Shown here piece after piece: positions 42,548 to 51,366 of a stretch of 57,095 nt of DNA (its first letter is position 1; the number at the start of each line of letters is the position of its first letter). The DNA is from Cellulomonas sp. RIT-PI-Y (lineage in GTDB: Bacteria > Actinomycetota > Actinomycetes > Actinomycetales > Cellulomonadaceae), in the NCBI RefSeq assembly GCF_025642745.1, contig NZ_JANZKP010000020.1:1-57095 (forward strand). The letters run 5' to 3'. Position numbers and translations under genes: made by a program. The notes beneath the pieces are model-generated. The model was not told where the DNA came from and did no database searches. It saw only the letters and a list, made by a program, of their open reading frames with translations.

Positions 42548-43311
42548 TCCGCCCACCCCCGCACCCGGTGCAGGACGGCGGACTTCGGGTATCGCCCGCC
42601 CGCGGGTCCGACGTCGAACAGGTCCAGCATCAGCAGCAGCGGGTAGTCCGGCGCCTGGTCGATCTCCCGCACCACCTCCCCCTCGCAACCGATCACGGTG
42701 CGGCCCGCACCCCAGAGCACGGTCCAGGTATGAGGCCGACTCACGTCCAACGGCACCTCGACCTCGGTCATGTCGGTGACCAGCCGAGGGTCGTGATGCG
42801 CCTTGAGGCCGGTGCGGACGGTGGTGCTCGCGCCGATCGCGGCGGCGTCGATCTCGGCCACGCACAGCTCACCGGAATCGTGGGGACTGTCGCGCTCGAC
42901 TCCGACCAGCCAGATCGCCAGCATGCAGCCCTGGTCTCGGCTCGCTGACGCGGTCACGTCCACTCGGCCCCTCCTGGGCGCGAACATCAGTCGTTCCGGG
43001 GACGGACTGCGGACGACCAGGCCGTCCGGGCGATGCCGGTGCATGCCGCGGGTGGAGCCGAGCGACCCGGACCATGTACCGGTCTGCAGGTGGGAGACCC
43101 GCAGCGGGGAGTCCTCAGGTCTCCAATCGGGCTGGTCAGCCTCGATACGCAGGGCCAGTCCGCCCTCGACGATCCGGGTGCGGGCGGCCGACCGGTCAGG
43201 GGTGGTCCAATGCGGCAGGTAGTGCGGCACCCAACGGCGCGGATCTGGACCTGTCGCGAAATCGTCGTCCAGATCGGGATCCCGTTCGGGAGCGTCGGGC
43301 AGCCTGCTCAC
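42544..43311 (-). CDS. GH16/concanavalin-fold-like protein, probably non-catalytic
   Basis: 255 residues from a GTG that overlaps the upstream regulator's stop by 4 bases. The pattern of short beta strands (DDFATGPDPRRWVPHYLPHW, LQTGTWSGSLGST, GCMLAIWLVGVE, HTWTVLWGAGRTVIGCEGEVV, PLLLMLDLFDV) resembles the GH16 laminarinase jelly roll. The catalytic GH16 motif ExDxxE seems degenerate: CVAEIDAAAIG has E and D but lacks the second Glu. No signal peptide is visible, so it is likely cytoplasmic. Function unknown; it could be a carbohydrate sensor or a small lipid/sugar-binding domain. It forms an operon with an ArsR-like regulator. Confidence 0.6.
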   Translation of the reverse strand: MSRLPDAPERDPDLDDDFATGPDPRRWVPHYLPHWTTPDRSAARTRIVEGGLALRIEADQPDWRPEDSPLRVSHLQTGTWSGSLGSTRGMHRHRPDGLVVRSPSPERLMFAPRRGRVDVTASASRDQGCMLAIWLVGVERDSPHDSGELCVAEIDAAAIGASTTVRTGLKAHHDPRLVTDMTEVEVPLDVSRPHTWTVLWGAGRTVIGCEGEVVREIDQAPDYPLLLMLDLFDVGPAGGRYPKSAVLHRVRGWAD

Positions 43312-43817
43312 GGCCGCTCCATCCGCCCCGCGTCCAGGTGCATCGCGAACAGGATCGAGTACGGGTCCCCACCGGGGGTGGGCTCGCGCTCGGCCAGTTC
43401 GGCGAAGAAATCGGTGATCCTCCCGACCAGTTCGGCGTGTTCATCGGGGGACAGCCGCACGCCGAGCCGGGTCATCTCCACCGACTGCTCCGGGGCCTCG
43501 GCCAGTTCCTCCAGGAACGCGTTCACCATGACCTGCTGCTTCCCCGGGAACGGGGGCATCCGCCAGGAGCGACCGGTCGCCCGGTAGGGCACCTCCCGGG
43601 ACCCCCGGGCACCCCGGCGGACCGGTTCGGCGGCCAGGAACCCGCGATCGACCAGGGTCCGCACGTGGTGCAGGACGGTGGCCGGGTTCTTACCCAGCCG
43701 CTCGGCGATCTCCCGGTTGGTGTGCGACTCGTCCAGGCACAGCCGCAGGATCCGCAGCCGCAGCGTGGAGGCGAGCGCACGGGCATCGGCATCCGGATCG
43801 GGTGCGAGCTCGGTCAT
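43308..43817 (-). CDS. ArsR-like winged-helix transcriptional regulator
   Basis: 169 residues from the ATG at 43817. An earlier in-frame ATG (43826) lies within the -10 box TACGAT, so the second is preferred. The HTH is at about residues 12-65: DARALASTLRLRILRLCLDESHTNREIAERLGKNPATVLHHVRTLVDRGFLA. The C-terminal part (about 80-165) has no known ligand motif and no metal-binding Cys cluster, so it is not an arsenic sensor. It is divergent from an MFS gene, with a perfect inverted repeat between them (43832-43851), its likely operator. Confidence 0.85.
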   Translation of the reverse strand: MTELAPDPDADARALASTLRLRILRLCLDESHTNREIAERLGKNPATVLHHVRTLVDRGFLAAEPVRRGARGSREVPYRATGRSWRMPPFPGKQQVMVNAFLEELAEAPEQSVEMTRLGVRLSPDEHAELVGRITDFFAELAEREPTPGGDPYSILFAMHLDAGRMERP

Positions 43818-43831
43818 GTGGTCCATCGTAC

Positions 43832-43851
43832 TGATTGACTTTTCCCAATCA
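43832..43851. promoter_or_regulatory. Operator-like inverted repeat TGATTG-N8-CAATCA
   Basis: TGATTG (43832-43837) and CAATCA (43846-43851) flank an 8-bp spacer. The site overlaps the -35 TTGACT (43835-43840) of the MFS gene and lies just upstream of the -10 TACGAT (43825-43830, minus strand) of the regulator gene, so one bound dimer could repress both. Confidence 0.65.
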
Positions 43852-43864
43852 CTCGCGGGACCCT
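43835..43864 (+). promoter_or_regulatory. Promoter of the MFS gene at 43871
   Basis: TTGACT (43835-43840), 18-bp spacer, GACCCT (43859-43864), then 6 bases to the ATG: a leaderless arrangement. Confidence 0.5.
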
Positions 43865-43870
43865 CGTGCC

Positions 43871-45130
43871 ATGACCGCTCCCCGCCGTTCGTTGATCCAC
43901 CATGCCGACTTCCGCCGGTTGTGGGTGGGCGACGCGCTCGGGCAGCTCGGCGCGCAGCTCACCGGACTCGCGCTCCCGATCCTGGCGGTGCGGCACCTGG
44001 CGGCGACCGAGGCGCAGATGGGGCTGCTCACCGCTGCCGAGACCGCCGCGTTCCTGGTGATCGGCCTGCCGGTCGGCGCCTGGGTGGACCGGATGCGCAA
44101 ACGCCGGGTGCTGATCCTGGCCGATCTGGTGCGCGCGGCCACCTTGGCGGTGGTCGTCGTGCTGGCGCTCACCGGACACGGGTCGATGCCGTTGCTCTAC
44201 GTCGGGGCCCTGGTGATCAGTGCAGCGTCGGTGTTCTTCGACGTGTCGCACCAGTCGTACGTGCCCGGACTGGTCGGGCTGGACCACATCGGTGAGGGCA
44301 ACGCCAAGCTGCAGGCCACCCAGTCGGTCGCGATGGTGGTCGGCCCGGCCCTCGGCGGCGTGCTGCTCCGGCTGGTCAGCGCACCGGTGGTGATCGCAGT
44401 CAACGCGGTGACGTACCTGCTGTCCGCCGTCGCGGTCGGACGGATCCGCGCCCGGGAGGAACTGCCGCCCGCGCACACCCGGCGGCCGTTGCGGACGGAG
44501 ATCGCCGAGGGGCTGTCCTTCGTGGTCCGGCAGCCGTTGCTGCGCCGGATCGTGGCCTGCACCGGGATCGCCAATCTGTTCTCGGCGGTGTCGAGCGCGG
44601 TGGTGGTGATCTTCGCGCTCCGGGAACTCGGGCTCGACGAGGCCGCCTACGGCACCGTGCTGTCCGCGGGCGCGGTGGGCGGTCTGCTCGGCGCGGCGGT
44701 CTCCGACCGACTGGCCCGCTGGGTGGGCGAGGGCCGGATCATCCCGCTGTCCGCGGTGGCCTTCGTCCCCGGCACCGCGCTGACCCCGCTGGCGGCGACG
44801 CTGCCGGTGCCGCCGCAGCTGACCTTGATCGTCGGCGGGTTCTTCCTCTCGTTCTCGGTGGTGGTCTACAACGTGGCGCAGGTCAGCTTTCGGCAGCGAC
44901 TGTGCCCGCCCACCCTGCTCGGCCGGATGAACGCGTCGGTGCGGTTCATCGTCTGGGGCGCGATGCCGCTCGGCGGACTGGTCGGCGGCTGGCTCGGGCA
45001 CGTGTACGGCGCGCTGCCCACGCTCTGGGTGGCGGCGGCCGGCGCTGCGCTGTCCACGCTCCCCGTGCTGTTCTCCCCGCTGGTCCGGATGCGCGAACTG
45101 CCCGGTCCCGCACAGCCGGTGGAGGTCTGA
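43871..45130 (+). CDS. MFS transporter (MFS_3/enterobactin-exporter-like)
   Basis: 419 residues from the ATG at 43871, about twelve membrane helices. The opening RRSLIHHADFRRLWVGDALGQLGAQLTGLALPILAVRHLAATEAQMGLL and the loop GAWVDRMRKRRVLILADLVRA are typical of the MFS_3 group that exports siderophores, macrolides and other natural products. Divergent orientation from an ArsR-like regulator with a shared operator supports drug- or metabolite-inducible efflux; the substrate is unknown. Ends with a short cytoplasmic tail. Confidence 0.88.
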   Translation: MTAPRRSLIHHADFRRLWVGDALGQLGAQLTGLALPILAVRHLAATEAQMGLLTAAETAAFLVIGLPVGAWVDRMRKRRVLILADLVRAATLAVVVVLALTGHGSMPLLYVGALVISAASVFFDVSHQSYVPGLVGLDHIGEGNAKLQATQSVAMVVGPALGGVLLRLVSAPVVIAVNAVTYLLSAVAVGRIRAREELPPAHTRRPLRTEIAEGLSFVVRQPLLRRIVACTGIANLFSAVSSAVVVIFALRELGLDEAAYGTVLSAGAVGGLLGAAVSDRLARWVGEGRIIPLSAVAFVPGTALTPLAATLPVPPQLTLIVGGFFLSFSVVVYNVAQVSFRQRLCPPTLLGRMNASVRFIVWGAMPLGGLVGGWLGHVYGALPTLWVAAAGAALSTLPVLFSPLVRMRELPGPAQPVEV

Positions 45131-45191
45131 CCGCCGCACGGGGATCGGCTCGCGGTCACCCGACCACGCGCCGACCCGGTCGAGCTCCACG

Positions 45192-45205
45192 GGCGACATG
45201 TCGCC
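45192..45205. promoter_or_regulatory. 14-bp perfect palindrome upstream of the membrane protein gene
   Basis: GGCGACATGTCGCC reads the same on both strands and lies about 20-30 bases before the next start. It may be an operator; no known consensus is recognised. Confidence 0.35.
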
Positions 45206-45225
45206 TACGGGCGCTGTGACCAGGC

Positions 45226-46473
45226 ATGATGAGGGTCATGCTCCGCGTGTTGCTCGCCGCTGTCATCGGCATGTTCGCCACCTCCGTGGTCCTCACGGTG
45301 ACCGAGATCGACGACGGGCACTGGGTCTGGCTGCCGGTCACCGGCACGGCGATGACCCTGCTGCTGATCGTGGTCAGCGTGGTGAAGGTGTTCGCCGGCA
45401 GCAGCGCCGCCCGCGTGCCGGACATCGAGGCCGCCGACCGGGACGGGCGGGTGTTCCTGGCCAAGATCCTGGACGTCCGCGCCACCGGCAGCTCGATCAA
45501 CGACAACCCGGTGTGCGAGATCCGGCTGCTGGCCCAGCCGCGCACCCGCGCTGCGTACCAGACCAGCACCCGCACCCTGGTGAACCTCGGCCGCCTGGCC
45601 GGCCTGCAGCGCGGCGCGATCGTCGTGGTGGCCCAGCCGGACGCCGATCGCCCCGAGCTGACCCTGCTGGAGCAGCCGCCCGCGCACTGGCAGCGCCTGG
45701 CCGACACCGACAGCCGCCTGCAGGCGATGGACGCGGCACCGGAGTGGACCATGCCGCCCGCCCGTGGCCGCAACCGGGACGGGCTGCTCCGGATACCCGC
45801 GATCGTGCTGGTCCTGGCGTTCGTGGTCGGTGCCGGCATCCGGATCTGGCCGGTGCGGGACGTCGCGCTCGCCGTGGTCCAGGGCCAGTCCGTCGAGGAG
45901 GCCACGGGTGGGGTCGACGGCACCACCACCACGCCGCCGACCGACCCGGCCGCCGACGACTCCCCGACGGTCGAGCCGATGCTGTTCCAGGCGGCCCAGA
46001 CCCAGCAGGTGATCGACGATCTGGTCGCCGCCTCCGGGGTCACCCAGTTCACCGCGGTGCAGTTCATGCCGACCTACGCCACCGCCGACGGTCTGACCAG
46101 CCCGGACGCCGTGACCACGGACAGCTGGCTCTGGCGCGACGGCACCGCCCAGCACCAGGGCCCCGAGCTCATCCAGTCCGACGCGGCGGATCTCCCCGAC
46201 GAGCTGTTCGACGTCACCACCGTGGACTGGTCGCTGATCGAGGGCCTGGTCGCCCAGCTCCCCGCCCTGACCGGCATCGACGACCCGGATCCGGTGGTCT
46301 ACGTCCGGCGCGCGGTGTCCTCCCGGGTGACCACCCCGGTCGAGTTCTCGCTCAGCACGGACGACGACTACGACGACGCGTGGATCAGCGCGGACGCCAC
46401 CGGGCAGATCGTCGAGATGGACGGCGGGGCGCCCGACTCGCCGGCCGCCCAGTGGGAGGCCGCGAACGGCTGA
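45226..46473 (+). CDS. Membrane protein of unknown function
   Basis: 415 residues (start uncertain among ATGs at 45226, 45229 and 45238). Two N-terminal helices (LRVLLAAVIGMFATSVVLTV and LPVTGTAMTLLLIVVSVVKVF) precede a cytosolic beta-rich segment (AKILDVRATGSSINDNPVCEIRLLA) that resembles short domains found in other actinobacterial membrane proteins. A third helix (IPAIVLVLAFVVGAGIRIWP) follows, and then an acidic extracellular C-terminal half (residues about 220-415, Thr/Asp/Val-rich) with no Cys. No family could be assigned. It stands alone between an MFS gene and xth. Confidence 0.75.
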   Translation: MMRVMLRVLLAAVIGMFATSVVLTVTEIDDGHWVWLPVTGTAMTLLLIVVSVVKVFAGSSAARVPDIEAADRDGRVFLAKILDVRATGSSINDNPVCEIRLLAQPRTRAAYQTSTRTLVNLGRLAGLQRGAIVVVAQPDADRPELTLLEQPPAHWQRLADTDSRLQAMDAAPEWTMPPARGRNRDGLLRIPAIVLVLAFVVGAGIRIWPVRDVALAVVQGQSVEEATGGVDGTTTTPPTDPAADDSPTVEPMLFQAAQTQQVIDDLVAASGVTQFTAVQFMPTYATADGLTSPDAVTTDSWLWRDGTAQHQGPELIQSDAADLPDELFDVTTVDWSLIEGLVAQLPALTGIDDPDPVVYVRRAVSSRVTTPVEFSLSTDDDYDDAWISADATGQIVEMDGGAPDSPAAQWEAANG

Positions 46474-46485
46474 CGGCCGGCGGGC

Positions 46486-47289
46486 TCAGACCGCGTAGTC
46501 CACCAGCACCGGCGAGTGATCGCTCCACCGCTCGTCGTAGGTCGGCGCCTTGTCGATCTCCACCGAGCGGACCTTCTCCGCCAGGCCCGGGGTGGCCAGC
46601 TGGTAGTCGATCCGCCAGCCCGCGTCGTTGTCGAAGGCCTGCCCGCGCCAGGTCCACCAGGTGTACGGGCCCGGGCCCTCGCCGCCGTGCTCCCGGCCCA
46701 GGTCGTGCCAGCCGAGCTCGTCGAACCAGCGGTCCAGGTAGACCCGCTCCTCGGGCAGGAAGCCGGCGTTCTTCCGGTTGGTGCGCCAGTTCTTCAGGTC
46801 GACCTCGCGGTGGGCGATGTTGAGGTCCCCGGCGACGACCACGTCCTGCCCGGAACCGGCCAGCTCGGCGAGCCGCTTGGTGACCACGTCCAGGAACGCG
46901 AACTTCTCGTCCATCTTGGGGGTGCCGGCCTGGCCGGAGTGGATGTACGCGGACACCACGGTGAGGCTGCCGCCGTCCGGCAGCTCCAGGTCCGCCTCCA
47001 CCCAGCGGCCGGTGTCGACGGGCACCCCGGTGCCCAGCCCGATCCGGATCGCGCTCATCGGCAGCCGGGACGCGATCGCGACGCCGGCCCGGCCCTTGAT
47101 CTCACAGGCCTCGTGCGCGAGGTCCCACTCCTCGGTCGACAGGAAGTCGCTGAGGATCTCGTCCGGAGCCCGGACCTCCTGCAGCAGCATGACGTCCGGG
47201 CGGCGCGCCGCCACCCAGTCGCCCATCCCCCGCTTGTACGCGGCCCGGATCCCGTTCACATTCGCAGTCGCTACCAACACGCTGTCCAT
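46486..47289 (-). CDS. xth: Exodeoxyribonuclease III / AP endonuclease
   Basis: 267 residues from the ATG at 47289 (MDSVLVATANVNGIRAAYKRG). EEP-fold signatures: NVNGIRA, LLQEVRAPD (metal-binding Glu), VVSAYIHSG, AGDLNIAHREVDLKN and a C-terminal RIDYQLATPGL...WSDHSPVLVDY with the catalytic Asp-His. The enzyme cleaves abasic sites and removes 3' blocking groups during base-excision repair. It is divergent from the MalY-type aminotransferase and alone on its strand. Confidence 0.93.
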   Translation of the reverse strand: MDSVLVATANVNGIRAAYKRGMGDWVAARRPDVMLLQEVRAPDEILSDFLSTEEWDLAHEACEIKGRAGVAIASRLPMSAIRIGLGTGVPVDTGRWVEADLELPDGGSLTVVSAYIHSGQAGTPKMDEKFAFLDVVTKRLAELAGSGQDVVVAGDLNIAHREVDLKNWRTNRKNAGFLPEERVYLDRWFDELGWHDLGREHGGEGPGPYTWWTWRGQAFDNDAGWRIDYQLATPGLAEKVRSVEIDKAPTYDERWSDHSPVLVDYAV

Positions 47290-47386
47290 CCAACCCCACG
47301 GCACCCACACGTCCCGCACCGGCCGGCGGTGCGACCGCTCACACCCCCGCTGGCACCGACCCCGCGCACGGTGATCTGATGCCGGG

Positions 47387-48538
47387 ATGACCTTCACCGA
47401 CGACGCCGACGCCCGCACCGCCGACCAGCTCCGCGCCGCCGGCAGTCTGAAGTGGTCCCAGTTCCCGGACCGGATCGGGGCGTTCGTGGCCGAGGCCGAC
47501 TTCGGCACGGCACCGGCCGTGAGCGCCGCGCTGCACGCCGCGGTCGACGCCGGCCGGCTCGGCTACCAGTCGCCCGCCGACGTCGACCGGATGGCCCACG
47601 CCTTCGCCGGGTTCGCGGAGGCCCACCACGGCTGGACGGTGCCGGTGGACCGGGTCCGTCCGCTGCCCGACGTGTTCACCGCGTTCCGGGCCGCGATCGA
47701 GCAGTTCACCTCCCCCGGCGCCGCGGTGATCCTGCCGACCCCGGCGTACATGCCGTTCCTGACCCTGCCCGGGTCGCTCGGCCGACGGGTGATCGAGGTC
47801 CCGCTGGTCGAGGTCGACGGCCGGATGACGCACGACCTGGCTGGCATCGGCCGGGCATTGGACGACGGCGGGGAGCTGCTGCTGCTCTGCAACCCGCACA
47901 ACCCCACCGGCCGGGTGCTGGACGCCGACGAGCTCTCCGGGATCGCCGCCGTGGTCGACGCGCACGGCGGCCGGGTGTTCGCCGACGAGATCCACGCCCC
48001 GTTGGTCTACCCCGGCCGTGCCCACCTGCCCTACGCCGCGCTCAGCCCAGTCACCGCGGGGCACGCGTTCACCGCGACCTCGGCGAGCAAGGCCTGGAAC
48101 ATCCCCGGGCTGAAGGCGGCGCAACTGGTCCTGAGCAACGACGCCGACGCCGAGCGCTGGGCGACGATCGGCGAGGAGTACGAGAAGGGCGCGTCCACCC
48201 TCGGGCTGATCGCCGCGGCCGCCGCCTACACCGACGGCCGGGACTGGCTCGCCGAGGCGGTGCACTACCTGGACGGCAACCGCCGGCTGTTCGCGGAGCT
48301 GGTCGCGGACCGGTTGCCCACCGTCGGTTTCACGCCCCCGGAGGGCACCTACCTCGGCTGGCTCGACCTGCGCGACGTCGGACTCGGCGACCGCCCCGCC
48401 CGCGCGATCCCCGGCGTCGCCCTCACCGACGGCCTGGCCTGCGGCGCGGCGGGCGCCGGCTTCGCCCGGGTCACGCTGGCGACCCCGCGCCCCGTCCTCC
48501 GCGCCATCGTCGACCACCTCGCCGCCACGATCGCCTGA
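47387..48538 (+). CDS. MalY/PatB family PLP-dependent aminotransferase (C-S lyase type)
   Basis: 383 residues from the ATG at 47387. Fold type I PLP enzyme: LLLLCNPHNPTGRVL (Asn contacts PLP) at about residue 163-177, VFADEIHAPLVY at about 197-208, and TATSASKAWNIPGLK with the Schiff-base Lys at about 235. The NPHNPTGRV and SASKAWNIPGLK blocks are typical of MalY/PatB cystathionine beta-lyase-like enzymes rather than aspartate aminotransferase. It likely cleaves C-S bonds of cysteine conjugates or transaminates. A -10-like TCTGAT (47375-47380) lies 6 bases from the ATG. Confidence 0.88.
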   Translation: MTFTDDADARTADQLRAAGSLKWSQFPDRIGAFVAEADFGTAPAVSAALHAAVDAGRLGYQSPADVDRMAHAFAGFAEAHHGWTVPVDRVRPLPDVFTAFRAAIEQFTSPGAAVILPTPAYMPFLTLPGSLGRRVIEVPLVEVDGRMTHDLAGIGRALDDGGELLLLCNPHNPTGRVLDADELSGIAAVVDAHGGRVFADEIHAPLVYPGRAHLPYAALSPVTAGHAFTATSASKAWNIPGLKAAQLVLSNDADAERWATIGEEYEKGASTLGLIAAAAAYTDGRDWLAEAVHYLDGNRRLFAELVADRLPTVGFTPPEGTYLGWLDLRDVGLGDRPARAIPGVALTDGLACGAAGAGFARVTLATPRPVLRAIVDHLAATIA

Positions 48539-48540
48539 CT

Positions 48541-48990
48541 GTCCCCCCTCACCCCGGCCCCGCCCCCGGCCCCGGTCCTGGCCTGGCCTGGCCCGAGCGT
48601 TCCAGCGCGACCCGAGGTCGGCAGTACACCCCTCCAGGGCACCGGCAGACTGCCGAACTCGGGCACAACTGCCGAGTTCGGCCGCACGTCGCCCGATCCG
48701 GTGCAGTCGGCGGCCCGGCCCCGGCCCCGGCGTCCCAGCGCGGCCCGAGGTCGGCAATACACCCCTCCAGGGCACCGCCAGACTGCCGAACTCGGGCACA
48801 ACTGCCGAGTTCGGCCACACCTGGCCCGGTCCGGCACCGCGCGTGGCCCGGTCCGATGCCCCGCGTGGCCCGGTCCGGCGCCGCACGTGGCCCGATCCGG
48901 TGCCGGCGAGTTCGGTACCCGCGCACCGACACCATGGGGCGGGGTGCCGCAATCGCGGCCGATGCACCGAAGCCGGCAGGGACGCCCCAC
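48541..48990. repeat. Intergenic repeat array between the aminotransferase and folD
   Basis: This ~450-bp gene-free stretch holds two direct copies of an 82-bp unit (48602-48683 and 48735-48816, offset 133, about three differences). Each contains an 11-bp inverted repeat GCCGAACTCGG/CCGAGTTCGGC. After the second copy come four 22-bp units with GGCCCG(G/A)TCCG cores (starting near 48823, 48845, 48867 and 48889). CGAGTTCGGTACC at 48907-48919 is the reverse complement of the GGTACCGAACTCG motif at 39139. I see no coding frame or promoter. Confidence 0.8.
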
Positions 48991-48994
48991 CCCT

Positions 48995-49043
48995 GCACGC
49001 GACGACGCCCGCCCCCACACCGGGAGCGGGCGTCGTCGCGTGC
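48995..49043 (-). terminator. Very strong hairpin terminator after folD
   Basis: GCACGCGACGACGCCCGC (48995-49012) and its exact reverse complement (49026-49043) form an 18-bp stem with a 13-nt loop, 3 bases past the folD stop. The stem core equals that of 5076-5113. Confidence 0.8.
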
Positions 49044-49046
49044 GGT

Positions 49047-49925
49047 TCAGAGGGCGCGCTCGGCGGCCTCCACCACGTTGGCCAGCAGCATGGCGCGGGT
49101 CATCGGGCCCACGCCGCCGGGGTTGGGCGAGCGCCAGGCGGCGATCTCCGCGACCTCGGGATCGATGTCCCCGGCAATCCGGCTCATGCCGGTCTCCGGG
49201 TCGGTCACCCGGGACACCCCGACGTCGATCACCACGGCGCCCGGCTTCACCAGGTCCGCGGTGAGGATGCCGGGCACACCGGCGGCGGCGATGATCACGT
49301 CCGCGTGCCGGGTGTGCTCACCCAGGTCGGCGGTGCCGGTGTGGGTGAGCGTCACGGTGGCGTTCACCGCCCGGCGGGTCAGCAGCAGGCCGATCGAGCG
49401 ACCGACGGTGGTCCCGCGGCCGATCACGACCACGTCTGCCCCCGCCAGGTCGACACCGTGCCGGGTCAGCAGCTCGATGATGCCGCGCGGCGTGCAGGGC
49501 AGCGGGGAGTCGATCTCCTCGTTGACCCGCAGCACCAGTCGGCCCAGGTTGGTCGGGTGCAGGCCGTCCGCGTCCTTGGCGGGGTCGACCAGCTCCAGTA
49601 CCCGGTTGGTGTCGATCCCGCGCGGCAGCGGCAGCTGGACGATGAACCCGGTGCACTCCGGGTCCGCGTTCAGCCGGGCCACGGCCGCCTCGATCTCCTC
49701 CTGACCGGCGTCGGCGGGCAGGTCCTCCCGGATCGACGCGATGCCGACCTCGGCGCAGTCCCGGTGCTTGCCCGCGACGTAGGAGAGCGACCCGGGGTCC
49801 TCGCCGACCAGCAGCGTGCCGAGTCCGGGCCGGACGCCGCGCGCCGCCAGGGCGGTCACCCGCTGGGCGAGCTCGGCCTTGATGGCGGCCGCGGTCGCCT
49901 TGCCGTCGAGAATCCGTGCGGTCAT
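49047..49925 (-). CDS. folD: Methylenetetrahydrofolate dehydrogenase / methenyltetrahydrofolate cyclohydrolase
   Basis: 292 residues from an ATG, 1 base after the glyA stop. FolD interconverts 5,10-methylene-THF, methenyl-THF and 10-formyl-THF. Conserved blocks: [14 protein letters not shown] (catalytic Lys) at about residue 48-62, [13 protein letters not shown] at about 92-104, [14 protein letters not shown] at about 116-130, [17 protein letters not shown] (NADP-binding Rossmann) and [17 protein letters not shown] at the end. With glyA it is a classic one-carbon operon, here behind a ZTP riboswitch, which ties its expression to purine/folate status. Confidence 0.95.
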   Translation of the reverse strand: MTARILDGKATAAAIKAELAQRVTALAARGVRPGLGTLLVGEDPGSLSYVAGKHRDCAEVGIASIREDLPADAGQEEIEAAVARLNADPECTGFIVQLPLPRGIDTNRVLELVDPAKDADGLHPTNLGRLVLRVNEEIDSPLPCTPRGIIELLTRHGVDLAGADVVVIGRGTTVGRSIGLLLTRRAVNATVTLTHTGTADLGEHTRHADVIIAAAGVPGILTADLVKPGAVVIDVGVSRVTDPETGMSRIAGDIDPEVAEIAAWRSPNPGGVGPMTRAMLLANVVEAAERAL

Positions 49926-49926
49926 C

Positions 49927-51216
49927 TCAGTACTGCTTCAGGCCGGGGTACAGCGGGAAGGAGTCCGCGAGCTTGGTCACCCTGGCCCGCAGCGCCTCGA
50001 CGTCCGCCGACTGCCCCTGGGTCAGCGCGGTGGCGATCACGTCCGCGACCTCGGTGAACTCCGCGTCGCCGAACCCCCGGGTGGCCAGCGCCGGGGTGCC
50101 GATCCGCAGACCGGAGGTCACCCGCGGCGGACGCGGGTCGAACGGCACCGCGTTGCGGTTCACGGTGATGCCGACCGCGTGCAGCAGGTCCTCGGCCTGC
50201 TGGCCGTCCAGGTCCGAGTTCCGCAGGTCGACCAGCACCAGGTGCACGTCGGTGCCGCCGGTCAGCACGGAGACGCCCGCCTCGCGCACCGCGGGGGCGG
50301 TCAGCCGGTCGGCGATGATCCGCGCGCCGTCGATGGTGCGCTGCTGACGATCCCGGAAGTCCTCGGAGCCGGCGATCTTGAACGACACGGCCTTGGCGGC
50401 GATCACGTGCATCAACGGGCCGCCCTGCTGGCCGGGGAACACCGCGGAGTCGATCTTCTTGGCGTACTCCTCCTTGCTCAGGATGAAGCCCGAGCGCGGG
50501 CCGCCGATCGTCTTGTGCACGGTGGAGGACACCACGTCGGCGTAGGGCACCGGGGACGGGTGCAGCCCGGCGGCGACCAGACCGGCGAAGTGCGCCATGT
50601 CGACCCAGAGCTTGGCGCCGACCTCGTCCGCGATCTCCCGCATGGCGGCGAAGTCGAGGTGCCGGGGGTAGGCCGACCAGCCGCCGATGATCACCGACGG
50701 GCGGTGCTTGAGCGCGGCCTCGCGGATCGCCTCCGGCTCGATCAGGTGGGTGTCCGGGTTCACGCCGTACGCGGCGACGTCGTAGAGCTTGCCGGAGAAG
50801 TTGATCTTCATGCCGTGCGTCAGGTGTCCGCCGTGCGACAGCTCCAGGCCCAGGATCCGGTCGCCGGCGTTGGCGAGCGCGTGCAGCACCGCGGCGTTGG
50901 CGGTGGCGCCGGAGTGCGGCTGGACGTTGGCGTGCTCGGCGCCGAACAGCTCCTTGGCCCGGGTGATCGCCAGCGTCTCGGCGATGTCGACCTGCTCGCA
51001 TCCGCCGTAGTACCGGCGACCGGGGTAGCCCTCGGCGTACTTGTTGGTCAGGACCGACCCCTGGGCCTGCAACACGGCGCGGGGGACGAAGTTCTCGCTG
51101 GCGATCATCTCCAGCGTGCTCTGCTGACGGGTCAGCTCACCGTCCAGGACGGCGGCGATCTCGGGGTCGACCTGGTCCAGGCCCTGGTCCAACAGCGGGG
51201 TGTGCTCGGCGCTCAT
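49927..51216 (-). CDS. glyA: Serine hydroxymethyltransferase
   Basis: 429 residues from the ATG at 51216, set by GAGGAGA 4 nt upstream; a start 5 codons earlier overlaps the ribosome site. It makes glycine and methylene-THF from serine and THF. PLP enzyme blocks: [73 protein letters not shown] and [19 protein letters not shown], with the PLP Lys in VHK (usual THKTLRGPRGG slightly altered). It heads the glyA-folD operon. Confidence 0.95.
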   Translation of the reverse strand: MSAEHTPLLDQGLDQVDPEIAAVLDGELTRQQSTLEMIASENFVPRAVLQAQGSVLTNKYAEGYPGRRYYGGCEQVDIAETLAITRAKELFGAEHANVQPHSGATANAAVLHALANAGDRILGLELSHGGHLTHGMKINFSGKLYDVAAYGVNPDTHLIEPEAIREAALKHRPSVIIGGWSAYPRHLDFAAMREIADEVGAKLWVDMAHFAGLVAAGLHPSPVPYADVVSSTVHKTIGGPRSGFILSKEEYAKKIDSAVFPGQQGGPLMHVIAAKAVSFKIAGSEDFRDRQQRTIDGARIIADRLTAPAVREAGVSVLTGGTDVHLVLVDLRNSDLDGQQAEDLLHAVGITVNRNAVPFDPRPPRVTSGLRIGTPALATRGFGDAEFTEVADVIATALTQGQSADVEALRARVTKLADSFPLYPGLKQY

Positions 51217-51285
51217 GCGTCTCCTCGGCACTCAGCGGGCTCGGTCGCGGAAGACCGCAGCCTCAGGCGGCGTTGATCCGACCGA

Positions 51286-51366
51286 CGGGCCCAGGCGTCC
51301 GACCCGAAGTCTCCAGCTGTGTCGCTCCCCGGTGGTGCCCCACCTGTGCGCCAGTTACGACGCGGA
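51286..51366 (-). promoter_or_regulatory. ZTP (pfl) riboswitch upstream of glyA-folD
   Basis: On the minus strand the leader holds the hallmark segments of the ZTP/pfl aptamer in order: CGTAACTGGCG (about 51359-51349), GTGGGGCACCACCGGGGAGC (about 51343-51324) and CGCCTGGGC (51297-51289). The ligand is ZTP/ZMP, which accumulates when 10-formyl-THF is short, and the class typically controls glyA, folD and purine genes. A -10 TATGGT (51373-51368) is directly upstream. About 70 nt separate the aptamer from glyA; I see no clear terminator, so control may act at translation initiation. Confidence 0.85.

Noticed and set aside
48602..48919. Possible CRISPR array
   Set aside because: Repeat units are of two unlike lengths (82 and 22 bp) without unique spacers of constant length, and no cas genes are in the window.
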